Shown: in pieces, positions 46,889 to 57,659 of the stretch
Layout: each line of letters starts with the position of its first letter
Numbering within the stretch: the stretch's first letter is position 1
NCBI GenBank assembly: GCA_911728435.2
Contig: OU452199.1
Span: 14,022,860-14,086,859 of the forward strand
DNA: 64,000 bases
Direction of reading: 5' to 3'
From: Apoderus coryli
Taxonomy: Eukaryota > Arthropoda > Insecta > Coleoptera > Attelabidae
The notes under the pieces: generated by a model
What the model was told of the DNA's origin: nothing
The model's database searches: none
The model's input: the letters and a program-made list of their open reading frames with translations, nothing else
Translations under genes and position numbers: made by a program

Positions 46889-47799
46889 TCCATACTTTCA
46901 AAGAAAAGAGTACCGAAAAAAAAATTAATTCTAAATAAAAGAACATAATTTCCAATTTTGGAATGTTTTCGAAATTATAGTATTATTTTCCAAACACTAT
47001 AAAAATAAAACTATTAGTAAATAATTTATTATTTATTAATTCATAATTGTAAGAAAAATTTCTGATATAATACTGGTTGAATTATTTTATCCTTATTTAT
47101 TTCTAACAAGGTTGATTTTAACTGGAGTGGACTTCAATTAATCCGCATAAGCTTAGTTAGCAAAAAGCAAAGCTTGACATATGAAACCAAACAGCTGGCA
47201 AGGTTACGCGTAAAAACGAACAGTGAAAAATCAGCAGTGGGATTCCAATACGAAATTAAAACTGCCTATACGTAATTTTTAGTTCGCAACAAGGGTAAAC
47301 CGGGAATGTCAAGTCGGAAGCAGAACGGGAAGTAATCGAAAACGTCCCTCCTGCACTCAGTTGATGACTTTCATCACGGGATACACGATTACATTGTATC
47401 CCTCGGGTATGAGGGAGTGAGGATCTCCTTACATGTTATATAAGCTTTTTTAGAGCAAAAAAACAACACGTAAAATGCTATTTCGAATGTTTTTTAGGAT
47501 TATGATGGAAAATATAGGCTCAATGAATTCGTCGTTGTTTACAATAAGTAAGCCTTTAAATAAGTACTTTTTTTTCATCTTTTTATTATTTTTAATAGGT
47601 GGACACCCTGGGCACAGCATAAAGATATACAGCAGAATATGTCGGAAGCCGCTGCTTTGATCTCACAATTCGAAAAATTTGACATTGAACACGCGAACTC
47701 GAGTTAGATATCAGGATCGGCTTCAAACTATTTAAGACAAAATGAATAGACGGGTATTAAATACATTTCCTAATGCAATTTAAGTATAGGTATAAACTA
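46889..47799. other. Intronic DNA with a single-copy-like island
   Basis: No gene recognised. 47140-47420 is GC-richer and shows no resemblance to repeats in the window. It contains CCCTCGGGTATGAGGG, a short hairpin. Confidence 0.4.
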
Positions 47800-48005
47800 G
47801 TTAAGCAATAAAATATCATGTTTTTCGTTTTCTGCTAACCCAACAACAATATCATTATTTCTGTCATAAATTAAATTGGCTTTTATGCTCATTTCATCCA
47901 TACACAACACGCAATATTTATATTCTTGCTTTAAACTCTGTGCTTTTAACTGAATCATGCCAAATAGCTCGGGATTAAACCGGGATTGACAGTTATTCCC
48001 CGAAT
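47800..48005 (-). pseudogene. P-element/THAP9-like transposase fragment, catalytic part
   Basis: The minus strand reads RFNPELFGMIQLKAQSLKQE then YKYCVLCMDEMSIKANLIYD and RNNDIVVGLAENEK. The C-x-L-x-x-DEM-x-IK block, with its acidic DE, is the start of the RNase H-like catalytic domain of P-element and THAP9 transposases. It is separated from the THAP-containing part (48780-49400) by about 770 bp of unrelated sequence and continues no further downstream. Confidence 0.7.
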
Positions 48006-48779
48006 TTGTTTTAAAATTTTGGTAATTTTAATGGATCTTTCATTATTTTTATTTGTTAAACTATCATTTTAATAAAGTTTAAACCTATTTCTTTATTTCC
48101 CATGGCATTCTTGATCACGGAAAATTAAAGATAAATGATTTTTCAACTAATTTTGGTGAACAACATTCTTTTGGCCATAACTCTCAAACGAATAAAGATT
48201 TTCCTATGCGGTTTGGGACTTTTTTGTTGCAAATTCAATTTACTTTTCATTTTTGATAAAATATTTGTGTCATTCTATTTAAGATTTTAAAGAAAAATCA
48301 AAAAAACCTTAGGCGATGCAAATATCGCCATCTAGCGGAGCCCCAAAACACAATTATAATTTGAAATCTTTTTTTTCATCAGCAAGGCTTGAGTTCTTAA
48401 ACAAAAATTAGATTGATAAATTCGGTTAAGCCAAACCAAAGTTATACACATTATCATAGGTAAAATTTCGTCCTTCCCTGCTGCCTTCATTTCAAGCCGC
48501 ACAATAAAAAGTGATAGACCAAAAATATGCCGAATCTCAGTAGCATTACTGTGGTAGTATTATTTTTCTAACTTATATTGCGAAATTTTCAATAAAAATG
48601 CATTTTTCGCATTACTGTATCTATTACGCCCTCTACAGGTATAGTTAGGAACTAAAAAACTATTTCCAGCGATTTCCCATTGTCGATTTCCCTAAAAGAA
48701 TTTTTTTCCCATTGTCCTACGACTATTATTACCTGAGCTATGCTACCTGTCCACCCTTAATGGAATACCCGGTATATGA
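48006..48779. mobile_element. Probable insertion splitting the P-element remnant
   Basis: The right edge is an element end, TGGAATACCCGGTATAT (48760-48776), where the transposase frame breaks after GRRYS. The left edge is not defined. The interior has no recognisable coding sequence. Confidence 0.4.
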
Positions 48780-49392
48780 ATATCTTCTACCTTTCGGGTT
48801 TTTTCTTGCCTCACTTACTTGAACATTAATAAATTCTGCAAGTTCTGTAGGACAAAACTTGAAGGTGAGCTTCTTATACTCTTCCAATTTCCAATGTAAT
48901 ATGAGGTTCGGTGGACGTTGATTCAAGTTCCTTTAATTGATTCTTTAAAGCACGATTTTCGGCCTTAAGAGTAGAAATTGTTTCTCGGTACTTGATTTTC
49001 CTTGGTGTATCCGAATACAAAGCTTTTGTAGTCTGTCACATATATTAAAGTAGGCGTTACGGGTCTTGAAACTTCCTGTGGCGGCAAATCCGGTTGCTCG
49101 TCATCAGTATTGTTTGAGTTGTTAACATCCTGTGAGCTTGATTTTGTGTGTATTTGAAGATTTAGAATTTTCTTGACTGAGGCATCAACATTCTCGGAAC
49201 AGACAGAATCATTTTCATACAGCAGCTTTTTCCTGGGTTCTTCATATTTTTCAGGCTTATTACAGCTACTATTAGTAAACATATCGCTTTCAAAGTGATC
49301 TGAACATATTCAGTAATTTTTGTTTAATGTTTTTAACTGCATCCCGTATAAATCTTCTCTGTTACAATTGCTTAGCCACGTTTGCGACCTGG
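48780..49392 (-). pseudogene. P-element/THAP9-like transposase, THAP and coiled-coil part
   Basis: On the minus strand an acceptor-like TTTTTTCCAG (near 49393) precedes QTWLSNCNREDLYGMQLKTL, a stop, then ICSDHFESDMFTN. This W...R-x-DL...ICSDHF pattern is the second half of a THAP zinc-finger domain, with the C-x-x-x-H zinc ligands visible. An acidic, Ser/Asn-rich linker follows (to 48965). After one frameshift comes ALYSDTPRKIKYRETISTLK with AENRALKNQLKELES, a leucine-rich coiled coil typical of P-element proteins. After another shift there is EEYKKLTFKFCPTELAEFIN and ARKNPKGRRYS. The stop before ICSDHF is TGA where CGA (Arg) is usual. Confidence 0.75.
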
Positions 49393-49576
49393 AAAAAACC
49401 AAAACCAAATAAATAAAATTGTTTTTCAGGATAACTCCTGCTTCATTCTATATGAAAACTAAATAGGATAAATAATTATAAGATGTATATTTTAAATTAA
49501 TGGAACTAAGTGTTTACACAAAAGTACTTGCTTTAATAGTTACGTTAATGATAACATAGCAAGAATACATAATTTG
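49393..49576. other. Intronic DNA between P-element remnant and repeat copy 2
   Basis: May include the first intron of the P-element; nothing else recognised. Confidence 0.3.
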
Positions 49577-50145
49577 TTTTTCTACGACTGTCTTTAAATG
49601 CCTTTATTATATGTTCAATCATGATTTGAAAATGTAGTACATTGTAATGCTGTTTATGATTTACCCGTGCGTAATAATATTTCCCACTAGTTACCCAGCA
49701 ACTAGTGGGAAATATTATTACGCACGGATAAAATTTCCTGGTAATGACAAAAGTAGCGGCGGGCATGAAAAATCACCATCGAAACGCCGAAAATACAAAC
49801 ACCCAATTGACAGTTTTGGTATTTATAATTAATAATAATTATAATTATGTATTTCGCTAATTTCAAAACACATAAACAGTGATAGTGAATATAGTTTAAC
49901 ACCACCTAGTCAATTTAATACTTCTAATTTATCGTATTTAGGCTTATATAAGGGTAACTTTCGAAAAACAAATATTTTCCTAAAAATTATGTTAAATTTA
50001 TTCAAAAGCATTAAAACAGTCGTAGAAAAAGTATAGTGTGAAACTCACATGAAATGACCATTTCCTACTCGTATGATTTGCAGCACTCTCCGATCATACT
50101 CGTAGGAAATATATGTCATTTCATGTTCGTTGCACAATATACTAT
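49577..50145 (+). repeat. GTCGTAGAAAAA repeat family, full copy 2
   Basis: Nearly identical to copy 1 through both the core (49577-50030) and the terminal hairpin segment (50031-50145). It contains a perfect 28-bp stem (49665-49692 with 49700-49727) closing a 7-nt loop; the left arm begins CCGTGCGTAATAATATTTCC. Confidence 0.88.
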
Positions 50146-51246
50146 AATACTCGTATTACAATTTATTAACATTTTTTTAAGAGCGTGCTGTATTTATTTT
50201 AATGCGGTCTGCACTGTTTTTAATATTGCTATAAATAAAATAAAGTCAGATAGATTTGGTATAAATCATAAATTCTGACACAATAATACCTATAACTAAT
50301 ATTACCATGACAAAAGGCATATTTGACAAATTTCTCAATTGTCAGTTTGACAGTTCAGGTTAATAAACAATACACAAGAATGCCGGATGCTACTGTAGTA
50401 AATACTAATATATTTGAAAAATGGTACTTTCCCGTATGATTTTTCAAATGTATTAAACTACAAACTTAGCTAGTTTTTTACCATTATGGGTCTTTTGCTC
50501 TAGTAATAACAATGTACTTTAAATTATTTCGATATATTTCTACAGTTTTACCTGTACTGTATGATTTTGCGAAATTTGAAGTGCTCGTAGGAAAAAAATT
50601 GCACCTAACACGCAACATGCGGAAAGCTCCGCACTTGTTAGATAAAAAACTATTACAATATCTAAAATAAATATAAAAATATATATTGTAATACATACTG
50701 CACTACATACCTAGGTAGGTAGGTTCAAAAGCGAGTAAGTCTGCACCTAGGAATTCAGTTTGATCTTACAAGAATCTGTGTTACCAATGACTAGCAGCTT
50801 ATCCTATTTACTTACATGTATTCTTCTCTAAAAAATGCCTCAATATAAAGACAAACATAAAATTTTCAAAGAATATCGAGCCCATGTGAGTAATTTTTAG
50901 TTTTCTAAAGATAATTCAAAAGAAGAAAAACTAGCATCTCTATATCACAGTTTATTTTTTATATTCGACGGCTTCCACCTATCTATAGGTCCTCTTCAGA
51001 CAATAATAAACTCCAAGAAACTGTCCAATAAAAAGTAAAAGAAATTCTATAATACATCAAAAACACTTAAAACGAACAAGTAGGTGTATAATATGGTCAA
51101 GACAAAGGTTTTCTTGTTTTCAATTACCTTTTGAAAACAAACGTAGAACTATACCATTTATTATAAATGTGTAGGTATATGTACCAGGAAAACTTTTAAT
51201 TTTCTCTATAACATTACATTCTCTTCATTGCTATTCCTATTTCCAG
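50146..51246. other. End of the large intron
   Basis: No gene recognised. A segment at 50575-50660 (CCTAACACGCAACATGCGGA, then TCCGCACTTGTTAG) is a short hairpin with flanks loosely like the GTCGTAG family ends. Confidence 0.4.
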
Positions 51247-51416
51247 GGATCGGATAACGTCTATTATCTGGTTACCGAGCTAGTGTCCGGAGGCGACTTG
51301 TGTTCGTTCATAAAAGGACAGAGAACCGGCAGACTGGAGGAGCGACCGACTAGGATGTATGCCAGGCAGTTCGTGTCTGCTTTGGCGCACATGCATAGCC
51401 TGGGGGTTGTACACAG
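51247..51416 (+). CDS. Internal exon of the same HUNK-like kinase (hinge to catalytic-loop start)
   Basis: This 170-nt exon follows the acceptor TATTTCCAG and ends at CACAG|GTAAGT. It enters in phase 0, matching the exon ending at 25916, and leaves in phase 2, splitting the Arg codon of the catalytic HRD motif. The peptide runs from GSDNVYYLVTELVSGGDL (beta-5, hinge, alpha-D start) through an alpha-E helix (MYARQFVSALAHMHSLG) to VVHR. The residue at the usual gatekeeper position is Thr. The product continues the N-lobe exon with no missing residues when compared with kinases in general, so the two exons are probably adjacent in the transcript. The exon carrying HR|D-LK and DFG was not found downstream in the window. 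The sequence is clearly richer in GC than the surrounding intron. Confidence 0.93.
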
Positions 51417-52471
51417 GTAAGTGCATAGCATACGTCATTAGTGGACATATATGGGGAGTAATAGCGTATTATTAGGTTTACTTGTTCCAAGTTATTTTGT
51501 TTTGTTTTTTAAATTTTGTGGACTGGAACTTGTACTTAGCTATCAACATCAGGTATCACAATTGATTTAAAGTTGCGGTGTTCCGCAAATTTTGGTTTAC
51601 ATAAAATGTATGTTGGTTGAACCAGACCCTTGTTGTTTCTTCCCGCAACTCCTCAAACACGCTCTGTTTATTTGCTCTCGGTCTTATATATGTTGCATAC
51701 AATATGGGGAGACTAGAGTATGGTACATAACTAATACAATTTAAGTAGCAATTTTTTAATCTGCTTGAGTAAAATATGAATTTGAAATAAAATACAGTTT
51801 TAAAACCTATGGATCTAAGGAGATTTTTCTTACATCTTAACAAAATAATAATTGTATAGTCGAGTCGGTGGGTAGAAGCTTTGACTTAGATTAATATAGA
51901 AAGGCACGTTTTATCACTCCACCAAAACACTAATTAACTTAATTTGAATAATATTTACTAAACTAACGGAATAAATTCAGTTCTGTTTACCATGTAGCCA
52001 TATCCTATAATCGATAAGTTGAACCTTTGGCGTAGAGTAATATTTTGAGTAAGTTTTGGTGAAGTTGTAACTCATTTTCATAGAATAGTGGGATATTGTG
52101 TACTTAGTAGGATAAAGAACACTTTCCTCGACGACTATGAAATTTGATGGACAAGGCACCAGTCGATTATCAGCAACCATATGAGTCCGAGAATATTCTT
52201 TTGCTACGAAATTTATATACTATTTTTGCTGAAATCTTTAATAAGCCATAATTTATATTTATATTATCAAGTAATTAAAGTTATATTATGTTAAAATGGT
52301 GTACATAATATGCAACTTTTTTTTATTGCCTGTATAAAATATGTTGCCTAATAACATGTTGATAACAAGAATCAAGCAGCAGTTGTCAATTTGTTTGTTA
52401 ACAACGATTAAAATGGAAAGTGATGAGAGGTCAGACCACTGTTGCGCTCGATGTGGTGCAGCCTTAGTAGA
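51417..52471. other. Intronic DNA downstream of the second kinase exon
   Basis: No further kinase exon recognised. The motif GGACTGGAACTTG recurs from 5340. The minus-strand frames at 51556 and 51977 show no known motif. Confidence 0.4.
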
Positions 52472-52473
52472 TA

Positions 52474-53953
52474 GGGGAGAGTTGGATAAAACCGGGTACC
52501 GCCTAATTCTTCTAAATGTCTGCTGCCATCTGTCATACAGTGCTAAAATTAGTGTCCCTAAACCGCCAACAGCCGCGTGTATTCATTTTTATTTCATTTG
52601 AGTAAGGTGTGCCGGAGCAGTAAGAAGTTAAGTATTTTTTGGTATAGCAAACTCGATTTTTAAGGTAAGTTTATACTTATTTTTTCCTCGACTGAATAAC
52701 TCATGGCTATTTTATTTTTTTTTACATGTTACCTAACATATTACCTCTAATTTGGTCAACATTTTTGAATATTATCTTATAACCAAAAATTATTAAATAA
52801 TATTTAATGTCTTGTTTAAGAGTTCGACAAAACCGGGTAGGCCATGTTGTTACAAATCTGGGTACCCGATTTTATCAGACTTGTTGTTAATTTAACCGCT
52901 TAATCCTGAAGTTTTCCTGATTGGATGTTTGCTCCCTCAGAAACTACAGAGCGAGAACTAAATAGAGAAGAAAAGGAATCTACGACACCCAATTTGGACA
53001 ATGATTTAGGCGAAGAACTCGATATAAATTCTACTTCATCTACAAAACCGACAGCTACACAATTATTAGCTCCGTTACCTCCACGTACCGATTCTCCCCA
53101 ACCAAGCTGTAGTTCTTTAAACTCCCACAATGCAAATCATATTAACATACCTTCATCTCCTAAACAAGCTACCACTAAATCTGATAGTTTAGAATTCCCA
53201 AAACCAATGTTTAATTTTGCAGTCTCTCCAAAAGAGGTTTTTCCGATCCCTAAGGCAACCAGGAAGCCCTCGAACGATAACAGGAGAAGAGGAAAGGCTG
53301 TTGTAATAACCTCATCTCCTTATAAGTCTGAGTTGGAAGAAAATTTAAAAAAATTTCCTGTCGTAAAAAAATTAAAGCTAACGGAAACAAATAAAAAAGG
53401 AAAGAATGTTGTAAAAAACGCAGCACCAAAAATAAAATTAGTTCCGAAATTACCGATTGCAGATTCTCATAGTTTGGAGGAACAAGATAATAATGACGAT
53501 GCGTGTCTCTACTGCAACGAACTATTTTCAAACTCTAAGTCAAACGAAGGCTGGATAAAATTTGTGTCTTGCAAGAAATGGGCTCATGAATCCTGTAGTT
53601 CCTACGATGATGTAGATGAATTTTTTATTTGCGACTTCCGTTCATAGATTGTTGATTTTTTGTTCACACATTTTTTAATAAATATGTTATTGTATCCCTA
53701 TTAGTCTTTTTATATAGTATTTAAGTTACTACCCGGTTTTATCATACCGGTTGGACAAAATCGGGTATTTTGCAATATTTTCTTAAAAATTAAAAAAACC
53801 ATATATATCAGAATATTTATAAAAATTGACCTTGGCATATCAAACTTAAGTCATTCGGGAATATTTCAATCTGCAACAAACGTTTGCTATTCTAAAATAG
53901 CACAAGAAACAGCCAGTTTTCGGACTGATACCCGATTTTGTCCAACTCTCCCC
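52474..53953 (+). mobile_element. Pogo-like transposon, internally deleted, with TA target duplication
   Basis: Terminal inverted repeats GGGGAGAGTTGGATAAAACC (left) and, inward from the right, GGGGAGAGTTGGACAAAATC, each flanked by TA (52472-52473 and 53954-53955). The motif GAYAAAAYCGGGTA occurs six times: in each terminus and at about 52826-52839 (+), 52863-52876 (-), 53730-53743 (-) and 53754-53767 (+). One transposase exon remains (52941-53647). Confidence 0.88.
52941..53647 (+). pseudogene. Terminal exon of pogo/Tigger-like transposase with zinc-knuckle tail
   Basis: About 235 codons remain open, from an acceptor-like GCTCCCTCAG to a stop at 53645-53647, with AATAAA at about 53679. The Ser/Pro/Asn-rich tail contains FAVSPKEVFPIPKATRKPSN then RRRGKAVVITSSPYKSEL, the block after the DDE domain in insect pogo-type transposases. 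The end is a PHD-like zinc knuckle: ACLYCNELFS, GWIKFVSCKKWAHESCSS, FFICDF. Two usual zinc ligands are missing: Phe stands where the first Cys before VSCKKW is expected, and the last residue after ICDF is Arg instead of Cys. The helix-turn-helix/CENPB and DDE regions are deleted. An upstream donor-like AAG|GTAAGT near 52663 suggests a 5' leader intron. Confidence 0.75.
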
Positions 53954-54257
53954 TACTAAATACAGATATATTCTACAGTCATTCTAAATAAATAAAATAA
54001 GTCCTTTTTAATTTTTGCACCTGTGAAACTCTTTAGTATTTTGTTAAAATTGATTTACGTCTTTTACTGTTGAAACAATCAAATCAATAAGTCCGAATGG
54101 TGTCACATAGATGGCGTTACTAGAATTTTTTCCATATGATTTTTATTAAGTACTAACCTTCAAACGATACGTGCATAAATTTGACTGCAATCTGACTATT
54201 GATTCAAAATTTATAGCATTTTGTGTGAAGCACCGTTTGTTATTGAAAAAAAAAAAT

Positions 54258-55140
54258 TGAAAAAAGTGAATTTCGAGATTTCATAGAGCATTGCTTTTTG
54301 ATGAAAAAAAAATACAGTGGAAACCAAACAATGGCTTGATAAACATTATTCAAACTCTGCTCCATCGAGACAAATGGTAGATAAATGGATTGCTGAATTT
54401 AAACGTGGTCGTACCAGCATAAATGATGCAGAGCGCAGTGGACGCCCAAATGAGGCTGTTATTCCAGAAAACATAAAAAAAATCACAAATTGGTTATAAA
54501 CGATCGCAAATTGAAGGTGCACGTGCTAGCTGACATTGTAAAGATATCAAGATGGTAGTGTTTTTACAATTTTACACGAACATTTGCGTATGCGAAAGCT
54601 CTGTGCAAAGTGGGTGCCGCGTGATCTCACAGTCGACAAAAAACAACAGCGAATTGGTGCTTCAGCGGAGTGTTTGTCGCTGTTAAACCGCAATAAAGTG
54701 GAATTCTATCGTCGACAATAAATGAAACATGGCTTCACTATTACACACCAAAATCCAAAACACAGTCAGCTGAGTGGACAGCAATCGACGAACCGAATCC
54801 AAAGCGAGCAAAGACGCAACAGACGGCGATGGCGGCTGTATTTTGGAATGCGAACGGAATAATATTCCTCGACTACCTCTAAAAAGGAACCACCATCAAC
54901 AGCGCCTATTACTGTGCACTATTGGATCGATTAAAATCGCAAAGAAACGGCAAAAGAAAAAAGTGTTGTTTCACCAAGACAATGCACCGTGTCACAAATC
55001 GAAATACCCACCGTATTCTCCAGATTTTGCCCGCTAGCGACTTTTTCGTGTTTTCAGATCTCAAGAGAATGCTTGCTGGAAAGAAATTTAAGTCGAATGA
55101 TGAAGTAATCGCTGAAACTGAAAGAGAAATCGTACTATAA
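54258..55140 (+). pseudogene. Mariner-family transposase pseudogene
   Basis: The plus strand reads TVETKQWLDKHYSNSAPSRQ, MVDKWIAEFKRGRTSINDAE and RSGRPNEAVIPENIKKI (paired HTH of mariner), then a stop, then LRMRKLCAKWVPRDLTVDKK, ETWLHYYTPKSKTQSAEWT, IDEPNPKRAKTQQTAMAAVF, NGIIFLDYL (second catalytic aspartate), VLFHQDNAPCHKS and YSPDFARSDFFVFSDLKR (third). The length matches a complete mariner of about 345 residues, but at least four frameshifts or stops separate the blocks. The wording resembles the mellifera-type lineage. Terminal repeats were not resolved with confidence; the upstream CATAGATGGCGTTAC (54109) is common near mariner 5' ends. Confidence 0.85.
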
Positions 55141-57659
55141 AAGTTCGACCTAAAGAAATCTTTTTTGAATGGGTAATCTAAAAATCCCTCACTTATCATG
55201 AAGTTGATGGCTTCCTGGGAGCCAATTTCCTTGGTGTTAAAATCACCCACCAAGATGTTGTGCTATAAATTTCGTTATACACACACATTGATGGAACAGT
55301 TTATAATAAAATAATAAATAATTTTAAAATTTTAGAACTTTTACAAAATGTTTTCATAGTTTATTATGCATACAACACCAATTGAAGGGTCAATGAGACT
55401 AGTTAATAAACTCGACCACTTGTCAAAGTTGATTTAACTTTCATGCAACATATATACTGTCAGGAATATAAAATTCAGAGAAGCGGTTTTTATATTTTCT
55501 TTTCCCTTGAGCAGCCGTGTTTGTTTTTCAAACGAGTAGATAACTACGCGATGCTTACTTTTATAGCGAGTGACCGCTTGAAAACGTCAGGGACAAAACT
55601 TCAGTGATATTACCGCAGGCAAACATGATGTAACATTAATATGTTTTATTTTTTTATTTCCTGTGAGATTCTGTTTGGTTTGTTAAAAGGATTTAAATAT
55701 TTGTTTAGCTGTATCAAGGACAGTGGCTTATGTAAACTGTTATTTTGAAAGAGGCAAGTTTGGCATTTTAAAATTTTTGTTGCAGTGTCTCTTTTTCGGT
55801 CAAACTATGCAACATAATTTGTTACTTTTTATCGTTTTTAGATCTTTAGTTTTATCATAAGCAATCAATGGAGTATTGTGAATGAAATACAAATTCTTTG
55901 TAGACTTTAATTTGCTTATATAACAAATTTAAAAACACTTAAATATTATCTATAAGATAGAAAAACAACAATCGCTCCAACAGAGAACCTTAGGGAACTC
56001 CAAAAGTTACCACAATTTAATCATAATAATATTCCTTTATTTCACACGAGCATACAAACAAATGAAATGACGTCAACCAAAAATTTGAGAATCTTAGCTA
56101 CATACCAAAATAATCTGCCAATCGCTATGATTCTAGTTCCAATAGTAATTATATTATGTATAGTACCTAGATATGTTCTGTATTAAGCTTAAATTTTATT
56201 TTATTTTTATACCAGAACACTACACATTCCAGAATGTAAATTCCAAACACTGCTAACATGTTATTGTTTCTAAATTTGCCCCTGCACGATTCATTCCAAT
56301 GCTTCTATAGGATTGCTCTAATTAGTTTTTTCTGGATGGTGAATATATTGTTAATTTTTGAGCTACCGCCCAAAAAATTATACTAAATCTTAAAAGGGAA
56401 TCAAAATTGGTATAGTATATACTTTTTCTATATTTAAAACTAATATTTTGAGATTATGCGAAAACTAAAGCAGACTGTGTTTAACTTATTGCATAAAACA
56501 TCAATTTAGTGATAAAAACAATAATTTGCTTGAATCAGCCGGACGTATTTCGAGGTCATCCATGCCAATTTTTTCCGGGAGTTCTACCGTGGACAGATCT
56601 GAATCTGAAAGCTTTGGAAATGTCAGTATAAAAGACCCCTATAATATGATGACCATTATCAAGTTGTACAGCAAAAAACTGTGTTCCAACCAGTAAATTG
56701 ATATATTATGTAGAACGACGAGGAACCAAATGTTACACAGATAAACTTATTTGTCGTTCATGTATGTGGGATGATAATTTATTGTATGTTATCATGTTTA
56801 TCCCTTTTTTAAAAAATCGGTATCATGCTTGAAAATATATTCAAGTCCCATAAATTTGCTACAATTTAAGGTTGCTGCGCCTGCAGATGGATTTTTTAGG
56901 TTTAAAATGACGTATTTACATTGAAAAAAGCCATACAATAGGTCCTCTTGTGGATTGGATATGGCATGGTAAGCTATGATACTGTTTAAATTCTTTAGAT
57001 AAATGAAAAAACTTTCTAGTACTCAAAAATGTTCAACTAGGTCCCTTATAGCCTTCTGTTATTTGTTTCTGCGCTGTAATTGTTTTTGCATTTTACTCCA
57101 TCGTTTCAATTTACCGATGTTTTCGAGTACTTTCCACTTTCGATTCGATTGTTTTTGTCCATCCGTATACTATGAAAAGGTTAAAACTCTTTTATTTCGA
57201 ATCCATTACTGTGAGTGAATTTTAGTGGTGGAGTGGTTTTACGTCGAAAATTTTATTGAACTTTAATCGAACATTTTAAATGCTCCCGAAAACGTTCTAG
57301 CTGCTTTTGAAGTTGAAGGGTGTTTCGTTATTTATGTATTCCATAAAACGTCTTATATAGGTATAGAGAGTGATTCCTAAACATTAAATGCACAACAGCT
57401 CAAAGCAGAATATATGTCGCCGCGCTTGAAAATCATAAAAATGTTTAGTATGCAGCCGCAGCTGCTAAATGATAAAATCCTATAAAAATATATATGATAA
57501 GTATTATTTGATACCACGATACACACACCGGTATGCACGATTTGACTTGCACGCGAATTTAGTTTAGGGATGTGTTTTTACAGCTTTTCATTGGATAAAT
57601 GATATACGGCGCCAATTTTAAACATAGCATTTTATATTAAATTTGAAAATTACGCCAGG
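55141..57659. other. Non-coding DNA with unassigned degenerate coding-like patches
   Basis: No gene supported. The minus strand at about 56560-56760 (GTQFFAVQLDNGHHIIGVFY) and 57000-57230 looks like decayed coding sequence, perhaps of a transposon, but I could not assign it. Confidence 0.35.

Larger units (their letters stand above)
25917..51246 (+). other. 25.3-kb intron of the kinase gene
   Basis: GT-AG intron inferred from the matching phases of the flanking kinase exons. It is filled mainly with transposon remnants and large palindromes listed separately. No other kinase exon was seen inside it, although a small or alternative exon cannot be excluded. Confidence 0.8.

Noticed and set aside
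52341..52601. Cys-containing open frame around the left end of the pogo element
   Set aside because: It runs across the transposon's target site and terminal repeat, so it is a chance frame.
53250..53531. Minus-strand open frame opposite the pogo exon
   Set aside because: Shadow of the plus-strand transposase exon.
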